IMG/VR virus record: IMGVR_UViG_3300029922_000196
Span: 1 to 35,116 of that record
Direction: 5' to 3' (one strand)
Length of the DNA: 35,116 nucleotides
Source of the DNA: a virus
Shown here: positions 24,844 to 31,277 of the stretch, piece after piece
How the letters are laid out: each line of letters opens with the position of its first letter
Numbering within the stretch: position 1 is the first letter of the stretch
Notes under the pieces: generated by a model
The model's input: only the letters and a program-made list of their open reading frames with translations
Told to the model about the DNA's origin: nothing
Database searches by the model: none
Position numbers and translations under genes: made by a program

Positions 24844-25888
24844 ATCAATCGTTGCCGCGATTCTCTGTGTCTCTCTTTCTGTTAGCGCTGCCGATATCGC
24901 CGGAGGGACGCAGCTAAAACAAAGCGCTGCCGGATCGACGCCTGCGCTCTGCGGCGTATACCTGGGATCGTCGACATATCAGGCATGTCTATTCGCTGCG
25001 CTCGGCTCGCTCAACTACAACCCGATCGTGCAAGCGAACGACAGCGGGATCATATTCAACTCCGGCGGCATCGGGACAGGCGCGTTTGTTCTTGCGCCAC
25101 ATTCCTCGAGCAGCATAGGCCTGCGAATGACGAACAGCGGGACGACGCTCAGTGGGGCATTCACGTTGCCGAGCACGACGGGCCTCTATCTTGGGAGCAC
25201 GAGCGGCGGCCAGCTGTGGTGGGACGGGTCGGGACTCAACCTGTCCTCGATTGGCTCGGGGGCCTACATGATTGTGAGCGGCGGCCCGGGAGGAACCAGC
25301 ACGGTCTTTGTGCGGCCGACGCAGGGGTCGACGACCGGCCAAACACTATTCACCAACACGCTAACGACGTTCAATACGCCGCTGACGATCAATGGAAACC
25401 AGATAACCCTCTCCAATGGAAGCACGGGAACCCTCAGTATGGGCCCGTCTTCAAACGGATTGATTCAGTGGGATGGTTCAGAAACGGTTTTCTCTTCCAC
25501 GGCCACTATGTACCTCGAGGGGAGCTCTACTGGCTCGTCGATTGTATTCCAGCCTCAGCGCGGGGCCACCGTGGGATCGTTCACGACGAATGGCCTGGTT
25601 ATTGGCGCCAGCGGAACAGCAATCGGCACCTGCTATATGGCGTCAGCGAGCGAAACCCCGGGAGCCATCCCTGGTAATAACTGTTCCGACTCTGCCGCGA
25701 TCACCGTGACTGGCGTTGTGGCCGGTGATGCGTGTGTCGTTGGCGTCCCATCAACCGGAGCCGGAACGGCGATCAGCGCGACTTGCTACGTGAGCGCGGC
25801 GAACGCGGTCAAGATCCGCTGGTGCGATTCGAGCGCGAGCGCGAACACCGGCACGAGCGGCACTTACACCGTCCGCACCTTCCACTAG
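24830..25888 (+). CDS. Fibre-like protein with N-terminal signal peptide
   Basis: 352 residues, overlapping the tip gene by 14 bases. The N-terminus MHRYKSIVAAILCVSLSVSA (cleavage likely after residue 20) is a good Sec signal peptide, unusual for a virion protein. The rest is Gly/Ser/Thr-rich repeated beta, like tail fibres. The C-terminus (VTGVVAGDACVVGVPS; ISATCYVSAANAVKIRWC; SGTYTVRTFH) is a small domain common at phage fibre ends. Codon use and GC are lower than in head genes. It could be a fibre or an exported cell-surface protein. Confidence 0.65.
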   Translation: MHRYKSIVAAILCVSLSVSAADIAGGTQLKQSAAGSTPALCGVYLGSSTYQACLFAALGSLNYNPIVQANDSGIIFNSGGIGTGAFVLAPHSSSSIGLRMTNSGTTLSGAFTLPSTTGLYLGSTSGGQLWWDGSGLNLSSIGSGAYMIVSGGPGGTSTVFVRPTQGSTTGQTLFTNTLTTFNTPLTINGNQITLSNGSTGTLSMGPSSNGLIQWDGSETVFSSTATMYLEGSSTGSSIVFQPQRGATVGSFTTNGLVIGASGTAIGTCYMASASETPGAIPGNNCSDSAAITVTGVVAGDACVVGVPSTGAGTAISATCYVSAANAVKIRWCDSSASANTGTSGTYTVRTFH

Positions 25889-25892
25889 GCCC

Positions 25893-25920
25893 GGAATCTG
25901 TGGCCGTCGGGCGGCACGCT
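25893..25920 (+). promoter_or_regulatory. Late promoter-like element, copy E (lysis)
   Basis: GGAATCTGTGGC at 25893-25904, then CACGCT (25915-25920). The endolysin ATG (25928) is exactly 23 bases after the 12-mer, with no Shine-Dalgarno. It starts five bases after the stop of the fibre-like gene. Confidence 0.65.
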
Positions 25921-25927
25921 CTGCGGC

Positions 25928-26569
25928 ATGAGCGACACCGACAGCATCGGCCTCTCGCGGCTGGCCTACGTCTTCCACCGCGTGCGCCCGTCGCAGCTGA
26001 TGCCGCACGTCGACGCGATCAACGCGGCCGCGGTGGAGGCGCAGATCAACACGGTCGACCGCTGGTCGATGTGGCTCGCGCAGCTCGGCCACGAGAGCGA
26101 GCAGTTCACGGTTTTCGAGGAGCGCCTGAGCTACAGTGCCGAGGCGCTGCTCAAGACCTGGCCAACGCACTTCGATGCGGCCGCCGCGCAGGGCTACCAG
26201 CACCAGCCGGAGCGCATCGCGAATCGCGCCTACGCCGGGCGCCTCGGCAACGGCGACGAGGAGAGCGGGGACGGGTGGAAGTATCGCGGTCGCGGCGCCA
26301 TCCAGCTCACCGGGTTCAGCAACTACCTCGCCTGCGGCGTCTACCTCGGCGTCGACCTGGTCGGCCATCCCGAGTACGCGGCCGGGCTCGACCGCTTCCG
26401 CGTCGCGGCCTGGTTCTGGCGCACGCACGGGCTCAATCACTGGGCGGACACGCGCAACGTCGAGGACGCGACCAAGGCGATCAACGGCGGGCTCAACGGC
26501 CTCGCCGAGCGCAAGGAGTTGTTCGAGCGCGCGCAAGACGTGCTCTCGCCGGCGGGAGGTTCGCCGTAA
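25928..26569 (+). CDS. Endolysin, glycoside hydrolase family 19
   Basis: 213 residues. QLGHESEQFTVFEE (H55, E56, E65) holds the catalytic glutamate pair region, and GWKYRGRGAIQLTGFSNY (116-133) is the hallmark of chitinase-class GH19 endolysins. FRVAAWFWRTHGLNHWAD and ATKAINGGLNGLAERKELF follow, as in phage lysozymes of this group. It cuts peptidoglycan glycan strands at the end of infection. There is no signal peptide, so it needs a holin for export; the next two genes are candidates. Confidence 0.92.
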   Translation: MSDTDSIGLSRLAYVFHRVRPSQLMPHVDAINAAAVEAQINTVDRWSMWLAQLGHESEQFTVFEERLSYSAEALLKTWPTHFDAAAAQGYQHQPERIANRAYAGRLGNGDEESGDGWKYRGRGAIQLTGFSNYLACGVYLGVDLVGHPEYAAGLDRFRVAAWFWRTHGLNHWADTRNVEDATKAINGGLNGLAERKELFERAQDVLSPAGGSP

Positions 26570-26826
26570 TGCAGATCGACATCGCGCACATCGTGCTGAT
26601 GGCCGCAGCCGGGTTCCTCTCGGTCGTGATGAGCCTTCTCGCGTGGGCGATGAAGGGACTCATTGACGACGCGAAAGGCAAGATCGGCACCCACGACCGG
26701 AAGCTCGAGGAGCACGCCGATCGCCTCAATGAGCATGGCCGGAAGATCGCCGTGCTCGAGGTCCGCACCGACTCGCACCAGAGCGCGATCCTCGAGCACC
26801 AGCGCGAGCTCAATCACCGCACCTGA
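26569..26826 (+). CDS. XhlA-like membrane/coiled-coil lysis protein
   Basis: 85 residues from an ATG in a TAATG overlap with the endolysin. One membrane segment (IVLMAAAGFLSVVMSLLAWAM, residues 8-28) is followed by a charged coiled coil (THDRKLEEHADRLNEHGRKIAVLEVR). This resembles XhlA/holin-accessory or i-spanin-like proteins. It probably takes part in making holes or in late envelope rupture. Confidence 0.65.
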   Translation: MQIDIAHIVLMAAAGFLSVVMSLLAWAMKGLIDDAKGKIGTHDRKLEEHADRLNEHGRKIAVLEVRTDSHQSAILEHQRELNHRT

Positions 26827-26850
26827 TCCCCCAACAACCGGAGCACCGTC

Positions 26851-27513
26851 ATGTCCTCGCAGCTCACCACCGGCATTCCCTGGGTCGACCGCGCGCTCGC
26901 CATCATCGCGGGCGCGATCACCCTCTGCAGCTTCCTCTCGCACTACATCCCGCCGACCAGCGTCCTCGGGAAGCTGGTCAGCTACATCGCGCTCAATGGC
27001 GGGAAGCTGCTCGTCAAGCAGGACCCGGCCAGCCTGCCGGCGCCCAAGGGATTCGCTCGCGTGGGCGCGCTCCTGGCGCTCTGCGCGCTCACTCTCTGTG
27101 CCGCCTGCGTGGCCGGCTGGCAGGCCGCCGTGAAGGCGGCGCCGGCCTGCTACGGCCTGACCGCCGCGAACGTCTCCACCATCGTCTCGGAGGGCAAGGC
27201 GATCGCGCTCGACGCCGCGCAGTGCGCCACCATCGCGGGCTGCCCGGCTGCGGTCGAGGCGGCGCTGGGGACCTACCTCGCCAACCAGGCGCTCGACGAT
27301 CAGGCCTATGACTGCGTGACCGAGGCCATCAAGCTCGAGATCAAGTACCCGCACGGCGGCGAGGCACCCTACACGCCCGATGCCGGGCCCGAGGAGGCGC
27401 CCAGCGCGCTGCAGGCGGCGGTCGCGATGTCGGCACAGCAGATCACCGCGCTGGAGGGCATCGAGTCGCTGCAGGCCCACGTGCGCGCCGCGCGGGCGCC
27501 GCTGAAGCACTGA
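26851..27513 (+). CDS. Two-span membrane protein of lysis cassette (holin candidate)
   Basis: 220 residues with two hydrophobic segments: residues 15-33 (RALAIIAGAITLCSFLSHY) and 70-90 (VGALLALCALTLCAACVAGW). The second contains an LCAAC lipobox-like site (C86) inside the chain. The remaining 130 residues are Ala-rich, soluble and contain several Cys. Final gene of the late operon, just before attP. Holin function is inferred from position and membrane spans; it may instead be a fused holin and o-spanin-like lipoprotein. Confidence 0.6.
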   Translation: MSSQLTTGIPWVDRALAIIAGAITLCSFLSHYIPPTSVLGKLVSYIALNGGKLLVKQDPASLPAPKGFARVGALLALCALTLCAACVAGWQAAVKAAPACYGLTAANVSTIVSEGKAIALDAAQCATIAGCPAAVEAALGTYLANQALDDQAYDCVTEAIKLEIKYPHGGEAPYTPDAGPEEAPSALQAAVAMSAQQITALEGIESLQAHVRAARAPLKH

Positions 27514-27520
27514 CGGGACG

Positions 27521-27540
27521 GGGCCCAGAAAGGGCCCAGA
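27521..27540. repeat. GGGCCCAGA arm-type repeats, left of attP
   Basis: GGGCCCAGA occurs at 27521-27529 and 27532-27540, one DNA turn apart. Related GGGGCCC, GGGGCCCCA and GGGCCCCA copies lie at 27602, 27692 and 27704. Direct repeats on both sides of a core are typical integrase arm-binding sites. The same bases can fold into a 6-base hairpin but no T run follows. Confidence 0.45.
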
Positions 27541-27613
27541 TAGGCGGTCTTCGACGCGGCCTCTCGAGTGAACACGAGGGACGCGTCAAAACCCGTCCAG
27601 AGGGGCCCGCGCC

Positions 27614-27658
27614 CTCATAATCCGCAGGTACGTGGTTCGAGTCCACGCACCGCCACCA
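27614..27658 (+). other. attP core: tRNA 3' half (CAT anticodon)
   Basis: These 45 bases are exactly the 3' half of a tRNA: anticodon loop CTCATAA, stem half TCCGC, variable AGGTA, T arm with TTCGAGT between CGTGG and CCACG, acceptor CACCGCC, discriminator A and CCA. The 5' half is missing: the upstream bases do not pair. CAT fits elongator tRNA-Met or tRNA-Ile2. Such a fragment beside an integrase is a phage attachment core that restores the host tRNA on integration. Phage genes on both sides argue for attP rather than attL or attR. Confidence 0.8.
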
Positions 27659-27691
27659 TTTTACAAGTCTTTTTCGCAAGGCGACCTGAGC

Positions 27692-27711
27692 GGGGCCCCA
27701 GTTGGGCCCCA
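27692..27711. repeat. GGGGCCC arm-type repeats, right of attP
   Basis: GGGGCCC (27692-27698), CAGTT, GGGCCCC (27704-27710) form a perfect 7-base inverted repeat that is also a pair of direct GGGCCCCA-type repeats. It lies two bases past the integrase stop. It could be an arm-binding pair or a hairpin ending integrase transcription. Confidence 0.4.
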
Positions 27712-27712
27712 C

Positions 27713-28852
27713 TCAGAGTCTCCTCGAGGCACGCCGGCCGGCCTTGACCGTCGGGTGCAGGTAGCGGGCGGCCATGTCCGGGCTGCGCCACCGGGCCATG
27801 GCCATCAGCTCCTCGAGCGTCGTGCCGCGCTTGCCGGCGGCGATCGTCGCCGAGCTGTGCCGCGTGACGTGGTGGGCGGTCAGGCCGTCGAAGTCGACGG
27901 TGCCGTCGGAGCGCAACTTGACGATCTTCGCGCGGAGGCACGCCCGGCCGAAGATGCCGCCCTGCAGGTCGGGCGTGTTGGCCTGGTGGTAGTCGAACCG
28001 GCCGAAGACAGGATCGTCCGGTTGCAGCTTCCCGCGGGCTTTCAGCTCGCCGCGGATCGCGCGCGCGACCTCGGGGTGCAGGTCGATCTCCTCCTGTTCG
28101 CCGCTCTTCGCGTGCTCTGCCGGCAGACGGATCACTTGCTCTTTCCAATCCACCCAGCGCAGCGTGAGCGCCTCGAGCTCGCCCTTGCGCAACAACGAAT
28201 AGAAGAGCGCTCGATATACGCGGGAGGCTCGGTGCTCCTTCATTGACGTGAGCGCGCGCAGGAAGCGATCGCGCTGCCCCGCATCCATCGCCGCGCGGCC
28301 GCGCTGCTCCGAGCGCTGGTCCTTGCTCTTCGGTGATTCGATCTCGGGCACGGTCTGCACCACGCCGCGCTCGCGGGCCCAGCGCAGGAAATGTCGCAAC
28401 GTGTTCGCCAGGTGCGCGATCGATCGCGCGCCAAGCGGACCGCCGGCCGCCTTGTGCAGCGCGCCGCGCGCCTCGAGCCAGGCATCGGTGGTGATCTCCT
28501 CAGCCCGCCTCCAGCGAGGAGCGATGTAGCGCATCAGGTCCGTCTTGATACGGCCGTGGTGCCTGCCATCGTGGCCGCGATAGAGCTCTTCTTCGTGCTC
28601 GAGGTACTGCGCGATCAGGTCGACGAGCTCGAGCTGCTCGGAGACCGACGCGGGAACTGCACCAGCTCGCCCGCCGGCTTGGCTGGCGTCGATGTAGAGC
28701 GCTGCAGCTCGTCGCGCAGCTGCGCCGCGATCTCCTTCCAGCGGGATGCCCGTCGAGGCTTCCCATCGTCTGCCGCTTGGGAGCGTGGCGCGGGCGTACC
28801 AGAAGCGCTTGCCGGGCTTGCGACGGAGCTTGATTCCCTCGGGGTGACGCAC
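27713..28852 (-). CDS. int: Tyrosine recombinase (integrase)
   Basis: 379 residues from a GTG with GAGG upstream. N-terminal arm-binding domain (residues 1-60), core-binding helices (70-170), catalytic domain with R222 (RKGEL), K249 (HAKSG), H328/R331 (HHVTRHS), W355 at the H/W position (ARWRSPDM) and nucleophile Y364 (RYLHP). Trp at the H/W position is known in this family. It recombines attP with a tRNA-embedded attB. It points at attP from the right, overlapping the excisionase-like gene by 238 bases. Confidence 0.93.
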   Translation of the reverse strand: MRHPEGIKLRRKPGKRFWYARATLPSGRRWEASTGIPLEGDRGAAARRAAALYIDASQAGGRAGAVPASVSEQLELVDLIAQYLEHEEELYRGHDGRHHGRIKTDLMRYIAPRWRRAEEITTDAWLEARGALHKAAGGPLGARSIAHLANTLRHFLRWARERGVVQTVPEIESPKSKDQRSEQRGRAAMDAGQRDRFLRALTSMKEHRASRVYRALFYSLLRKGELEALTLRWVDWKEQVIRLPAEHAKSGEQEEIDLHPEVARAIRGELKARGKLQPDDPVFGRFDYHQANTPDLQGGIFGRACLRAKIVKLRSDGTVDFDGLTAHHVTRHSSATIAAGKRGTTLEELMAMARWRSPDMAARYLHPTVKAGRRASRRL

Positions 28853-29076
28853 TCTGGAACCTCGCGATGGGCGCGCTGCCAGGCGCGCAGATCGTCGATC
28901 AAGAACGTCACCTTGCCCCCGACGCGCACGATGGGCAACGTCGGACGCACCTGTGCGTCAAACCAAGTCGGGCAGCCGCCGAGGAACGCGGCCGCGCACG
29001 CACGGCAGAGACCCTCGGCCTGTCGCAGCCGGCAGGTCCCCGGCTCGTGCACGCGCTTGGCGGCAGCCGAGGTCAC
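28615..29076 (-). CDS. Excisionase-like HTH protein, long overlap with integrase
   Basis: 153 residues from a GTG in a GTGA overlap. The first 80 residues contain a Cys-rich part (GTCRLRQAEGLCRACAAAFLGGCPTW) and RPTLPIVRVGGKVTFLIDDLRAWQRAHRE, which resembles the AlpA/Xis-type winged HTH end where an FxxxDLxAW pattern is typical. The remaining 75 residues run inside the integrase gene in another frame and look low-complexity. Likely helps excision or controls int. The Cys-rich N-terminus may bind a metal. Confidence 0.6.
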   Translation of the reverse strand: MTSAAAKRVHEPGTCRLRQAEGLCRACAAAFLGGCPTWFDAQVRPTLPIVRVGGKVTFLIDDLRAWQRAHREVPECVTPRESSSVASPASASGTPAPRSQAADDGKPRRASRWKEIAAQLRDELQRSTSTPAKPAGELVQFPRRSPSSSSSST

Positions 29077-29372
29077 GGCACGATCCATTTCACGCACGCG
29101 GGCCAGCGCACGCGGATGTCGGTCGCCGGGCCGCCACCAGGAGTCAGAGCGCACTTGTACCAATGCCTAGAGTAGCCGCCGAGATCTTCACGTTTGTGGC
29201 CGCAATCGCCGCAGGTGTGACCCGAGGCAGCCAGCAGCGGCAGGCCGTTGTGCGGGTGAACCCCGCGCGCCTGCCTCGCGGCAACCATGGCCTTGCGCGA
29301 GGTGGGCCGCTTCTGCTTCTTCATCGCGAGAGCCTGCTCCTCGGTGATCTCGACCCCGAACATGTCTTTCAC
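29073..29372 (-). CDS. Zinc-ribbon phage protein
   Basis: 99 residues from a GTG at 29372 (GTGA overlap with the preceding gene). TCGDCGHKREDLGGYSRHWYKC is a zinc knuckle seen in many small early phage proteins, followed by ATDIRVRWPACVKW, which is also typical of that group. The N-terminal part has a basic stretch (KKQKRPTSRKAMVAARQARG). An upstream ATG at 29402 is possible but breaks the coupling pattern. Function unknown. Confidence 0.65.
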   Translation of the reverse strand: MKDMFGVEITEEQALAMKKQKRPTSRKAMVAARQARGVHPHNGLPLLAASGHTCGDCGHKREDLGGYSRHWYKCALTPGGGPATDIRVRWPACVKWIVP

Positions 29373-29617
29373 GGCGCACCCGCCAGCAGGCACGCGATGC
29401 ACGTCGGCTCGGGCGTGCGCAGCAGGTAGACGTGGCTGCGGCGATGAAACACGGCGCAGATGATGCGGCGGAGGCGGGTCACGGCGTCGCTCCGAGCAGG
29501 CGCAGGGCCTCGAATAATGGGCCTCTCACGCACCTCGCAGAGAGGTGCCCGGTCCCTCCCGCCATGCATACGGCCAGTGACCCCCCAATACAGCGCGTCG
29601 AGAATGAAACGGATCAC
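29369..29617 (-). CDS. Small basic protein, unrecognised
   Basis: 82 residues from a GTG in a GTGA overlap with the repeat-protein gene; the upstream extension of this frame is not needed. Contains a basic helix (RSDAVTRLRRIICAVFHRRSH) and a terminal CIACLLAG. The coupling on both sides suggests translation as part of the leftward operon. Function unknown. Confidence 0.5.
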   Translation of the reverse strand: MIRFILDALYWGVTGRMHGGRDRAPLCEVRERPIIRGPAPARSDAVTRLRRIICAVFHRRSHVYLLRTPEPTCIACLLAGAP

Positions 29618-30375
29618 GGCTTCACCTCGACGAGCTTGCCGCTCTCGACGCGGTACTTCACGTTCGCCTTGATTCCGTCGATGCCGACCTCTCCCAGGCA
29701 GGCGCGGTAGCGGCCGGTGCTGCCGTCCCACCACTTGAGGAGCAGAGATCCGCCGTCGCCCGCCGTCGCCGTGCCGCCGTCGCCCGCCGTCGCCGTGCCG
29801 CGGTCGCCCGCCGTCGCCGTGCCGCCTTCGCCCGCCGTCGCCGTGCCGCCGTCGCCCGCCGTCGCCGTGCCGCGGGGGCCCGCCGTCGCGGTGCCGCGGT
29901 AGCCCGCCGTCGCCGTGCCGCCGTCGCCCGCCGTCGCCGTGCCGCGGTCGCCCGCCGTCGCCGTGCCGCCGGTGATCGCGCGGCCCTCAGCACCGTGAGC
30001 AGCGAGATATTCCGTCGCGCTCTTCTGGTTGCCGCAATGGACGACCACGCACGAGGGGAACTTCACCTTGCCATCGAGGTCGATGATCTTGTCCTTCTCC
30101 ACCTCGACCACCAGCCAGGCCGCGTCCACAGCCCAGCTCAACACATCCCCGTTGCCCTCGCCCCAGAGCAGGCCGTGCAGGCCGGCGCCGCACTCCTTCG
30201 TCGGCTTCCAGTCCGGCGCGCTGATCGGCCCGCTCTTCGGCCAGATGAATCCGCCGTGCGCGGACATATCCGCGGCGCACGTGCGGAGCACGAGCACCTT
30301 CCCGGGCGCAAGCGCTGTGGTGGTCTTCTTCTTCGGAGCGAGCTTCTTGGCGGTCTTCTTCGTCTTGGTGGTCAT
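29614..30375 (-). CDS. DUF7666-like protein with nine GTATAGxx octapeptide repeats
   Basis: 253 residues. A Lys-rich N-terminus (1-25) precedes a globular domain (VLRTCAADMSAHGGFIWP; GLHGLLWGEGNGDVLSWAVDAAWLVVEVE; VVHCGNQKSATEYLAAHG) typical of DUF7666 phage proteins. Residues 137-208 are nine perfect-length octads of GTATAG plus two variable residues, likely a beta-solenoid, then a C-terminal WWDGSTGRYRACLGEVGIDGIK. Related phage proteins carry the same repeat. Possible interaction platform; function unknown. It overlaps the macro-like gene as TAATG. Confidence 0.7.
   Translation of the reverse strand: MTTKTKKTAKKLAPKKKTTTALAPGKVLVLRTCAADMSAHGGFIWPKSGPISAPDWKPTKECGAGLHGLLWGEGNGDVLSWAVDAAWLVVEVEKDKIIDLDGKVKFPSCVVVHCGNQKSATEYLAAHGAEGRAITGGTATAGDRGTATAGDGGTATAGYRGTATAGPRGTATAGDGGTATAGEGGTATAGDRGTATAGDGGTATAGDGGSLLLKWWDGSTGRYRACLGEVGIDGIKANVKYRVESGKLVEVKP
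29752..29967 (-). repeat. 24-base tandem repeat encoding the octapeptides
   Basis: Nine 24-base units (216 bases) in frame within the repeat-protein gene. Units differ at the codons for the last two residues (DR, DG, YR, PR, EG). Such arrays expand and contract by slippage, so copy number may vary between isolates. Confidence 0.85.
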
Positions 30376-30716
30376 TACCAGCCCTCGGGCAAATCGCAGT
30401 TGGTGGGAGCGTCAGCAAAGAGCGGCGCGACTTGCGCCTCGGTGAAGCCGGCGATGCCGCAGCCGATCTTGGTGACCTCGAATCGCAGCTGCGGATTGGC
30501 GCGCGCGTAGTCGAGGAAGATAGCGACGTGCTGGGCAAGGAACTCGCGCCCGTGCATCGTGGGAATGGCGTAGCTCTGGCCGTGGTGGCCGATGCCCTCG
30601 CCGTACACAGCGCCGCGGTGCTCGAGCGCGAATGCCGCCGCGCCAGCGCCGTGCGCGCCCTGCAGATTGCTGCCGAAGACAAAGACGCGGCCGTCGTTAT
30701 TGGCGGAAGTCGCCAT
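30375..30716 (-). CDS. Macro-like phage protein (A1S_2505 type)
   Basis: 113 residues. RVFVFGSNLQGAHGAGAAAFAL, then GAVYGEGIGHHGQSYAIPTM and FEVTKIGCGIAGFTEAQVAPLF form the FGSN-GxHGxGAA...SYAIPT...T-IGCGIAG pattern of phage A1S_2505-type proteins, which look like compact macro domains binding ADP-ribose-type ligands. Catalysis is unproven. It may act on host NAD-linked signals. It ends in a TAATG overlap; its promoter region contains repeated GATT and no clear Shine-Dalgarno. Confidence 0.65.
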   Translation of the reverse strand: MATSANNDGRVFVFGSNLQGAHGAGAAAFALEHRGAVYGEGIGHHGQSYAIPTMHGREFLAQHVAIFLDYARANPQLRFEVTKIGCGIAGFTEAQVAPLFADAPTNCDLPEGW

Positions 30717-30748
30717 ATCGATTCTCGATTGATTGATTGAAAAGAATC

Positions 30749-30803
30749 CGGTTCCGGCGCCCGCGTCGGCGATGGGGAGGCGCGTCAGCGGGCGCCGGAA
30801 CCG
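30749..30803 (-). terminator. Large hairpin closing the leftward recombination operon
   Basis: A perfect 16-base inverted repeat (30749-30764 and 30788-30803) surrounds a 23-base loop, seven bases after the stop of the gene at 30810. On the minus strand the right side continues into ATTCTTTTC. It probably ends or attenuates leftward transcription before the macro-like gene. The arms contain GGTTCC, the same core as the origin iterons. Confidence 0.6.
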
Positions 30804-30809
30804 AAAGGG

Positions 30810-31277
30810 TTAGAAGGGCTGCACTGCCGCTCCCCGCTTCGCCGCGCGCTCGGCATTCGCCGCATCCGCCGCGCGGACCTTCTCCTTCATCAACTCCGCG
30901 AAGCTGCGCGCGGCGTCGTGACTGAGTGGCTCGCGCGGAGTGCGGTCCTTCCACGGATTGATGAACTTCACCTTGAGCCGGACCTTGCCCTCGTATTCCT
31001 CTTCGCCGAGGACGGCCTCGACGTCGGGCGAGGTGTCGACCGAGATCATCGACATGTCGCTGAGGTCGTCGCCGGTCCAGCCGCAGGTGCGCAGCGTCTC
31101 GATTGCGCGGTCGAACGCCACCGGCGAGAAATAGACCCACGCGCTGCGCTCGACATGGCTCAGCTCCGAGCCGTCGTAGAACGCGAGGACGATTTCGCAC
31201 GAGTCTTTGCCCGTGCTCGTCTTCCTGAGAATCGCCGACACCGGCTTCGCCTTGAACACTCCTTCGGTCAGTTTCAC
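30810..31277 (-). CDS. ssDNA-binding candidate of recombination module
   Basis: 155 residues from a GTG in a GTGA overlap. Beta-rich N-terminal two-thirds (KPVSAILRKTSTGKDSCEIVLAFYDGSEL; EEYEGKVRLKVKFINPW) and an Ala/Lys/Glu helix at the C-terminus. Similar in layout to DUF669-type proteins that accompany phage recombinases as ssDNA-binding partners. The assignment rests on fold impression and on its place after exonuclease and Sak4-like genes. Confidence 0.5.
   Translation of the reverse strand: MKLTEGVFKAKPVSAILRKTSTGKDSCEIVLAFYDGSELSHVERSAWVYFSPVAFDRAIETLRTCGWTGDDLSDMSMISVDTSPDVEAVLGEEEYEGKVRLKVKFINPWKDRTPREPLSHDAARSFAELMKEKVRAADAANAERAAKRGAAVQPF

Noticed and set aside
27521-27540. Intrinsic terminator at the end of the lysis cassette
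   Set aside because: The GGGCCC hairpin has only a 6-base stem and no T run; arm-type repeats near attP fit better, though partial termination is possible.
27614-27658. Complete tRNA gene
   Set aside because: The 5' half is missing: bases before 27614 do not pair with TCCGC and no D arm is present.
29752-29967. CRISPR array
   Set aside because: Units are contiguous without spacers and stay in one reading frame, so it is a protein-coding tandem repeat.
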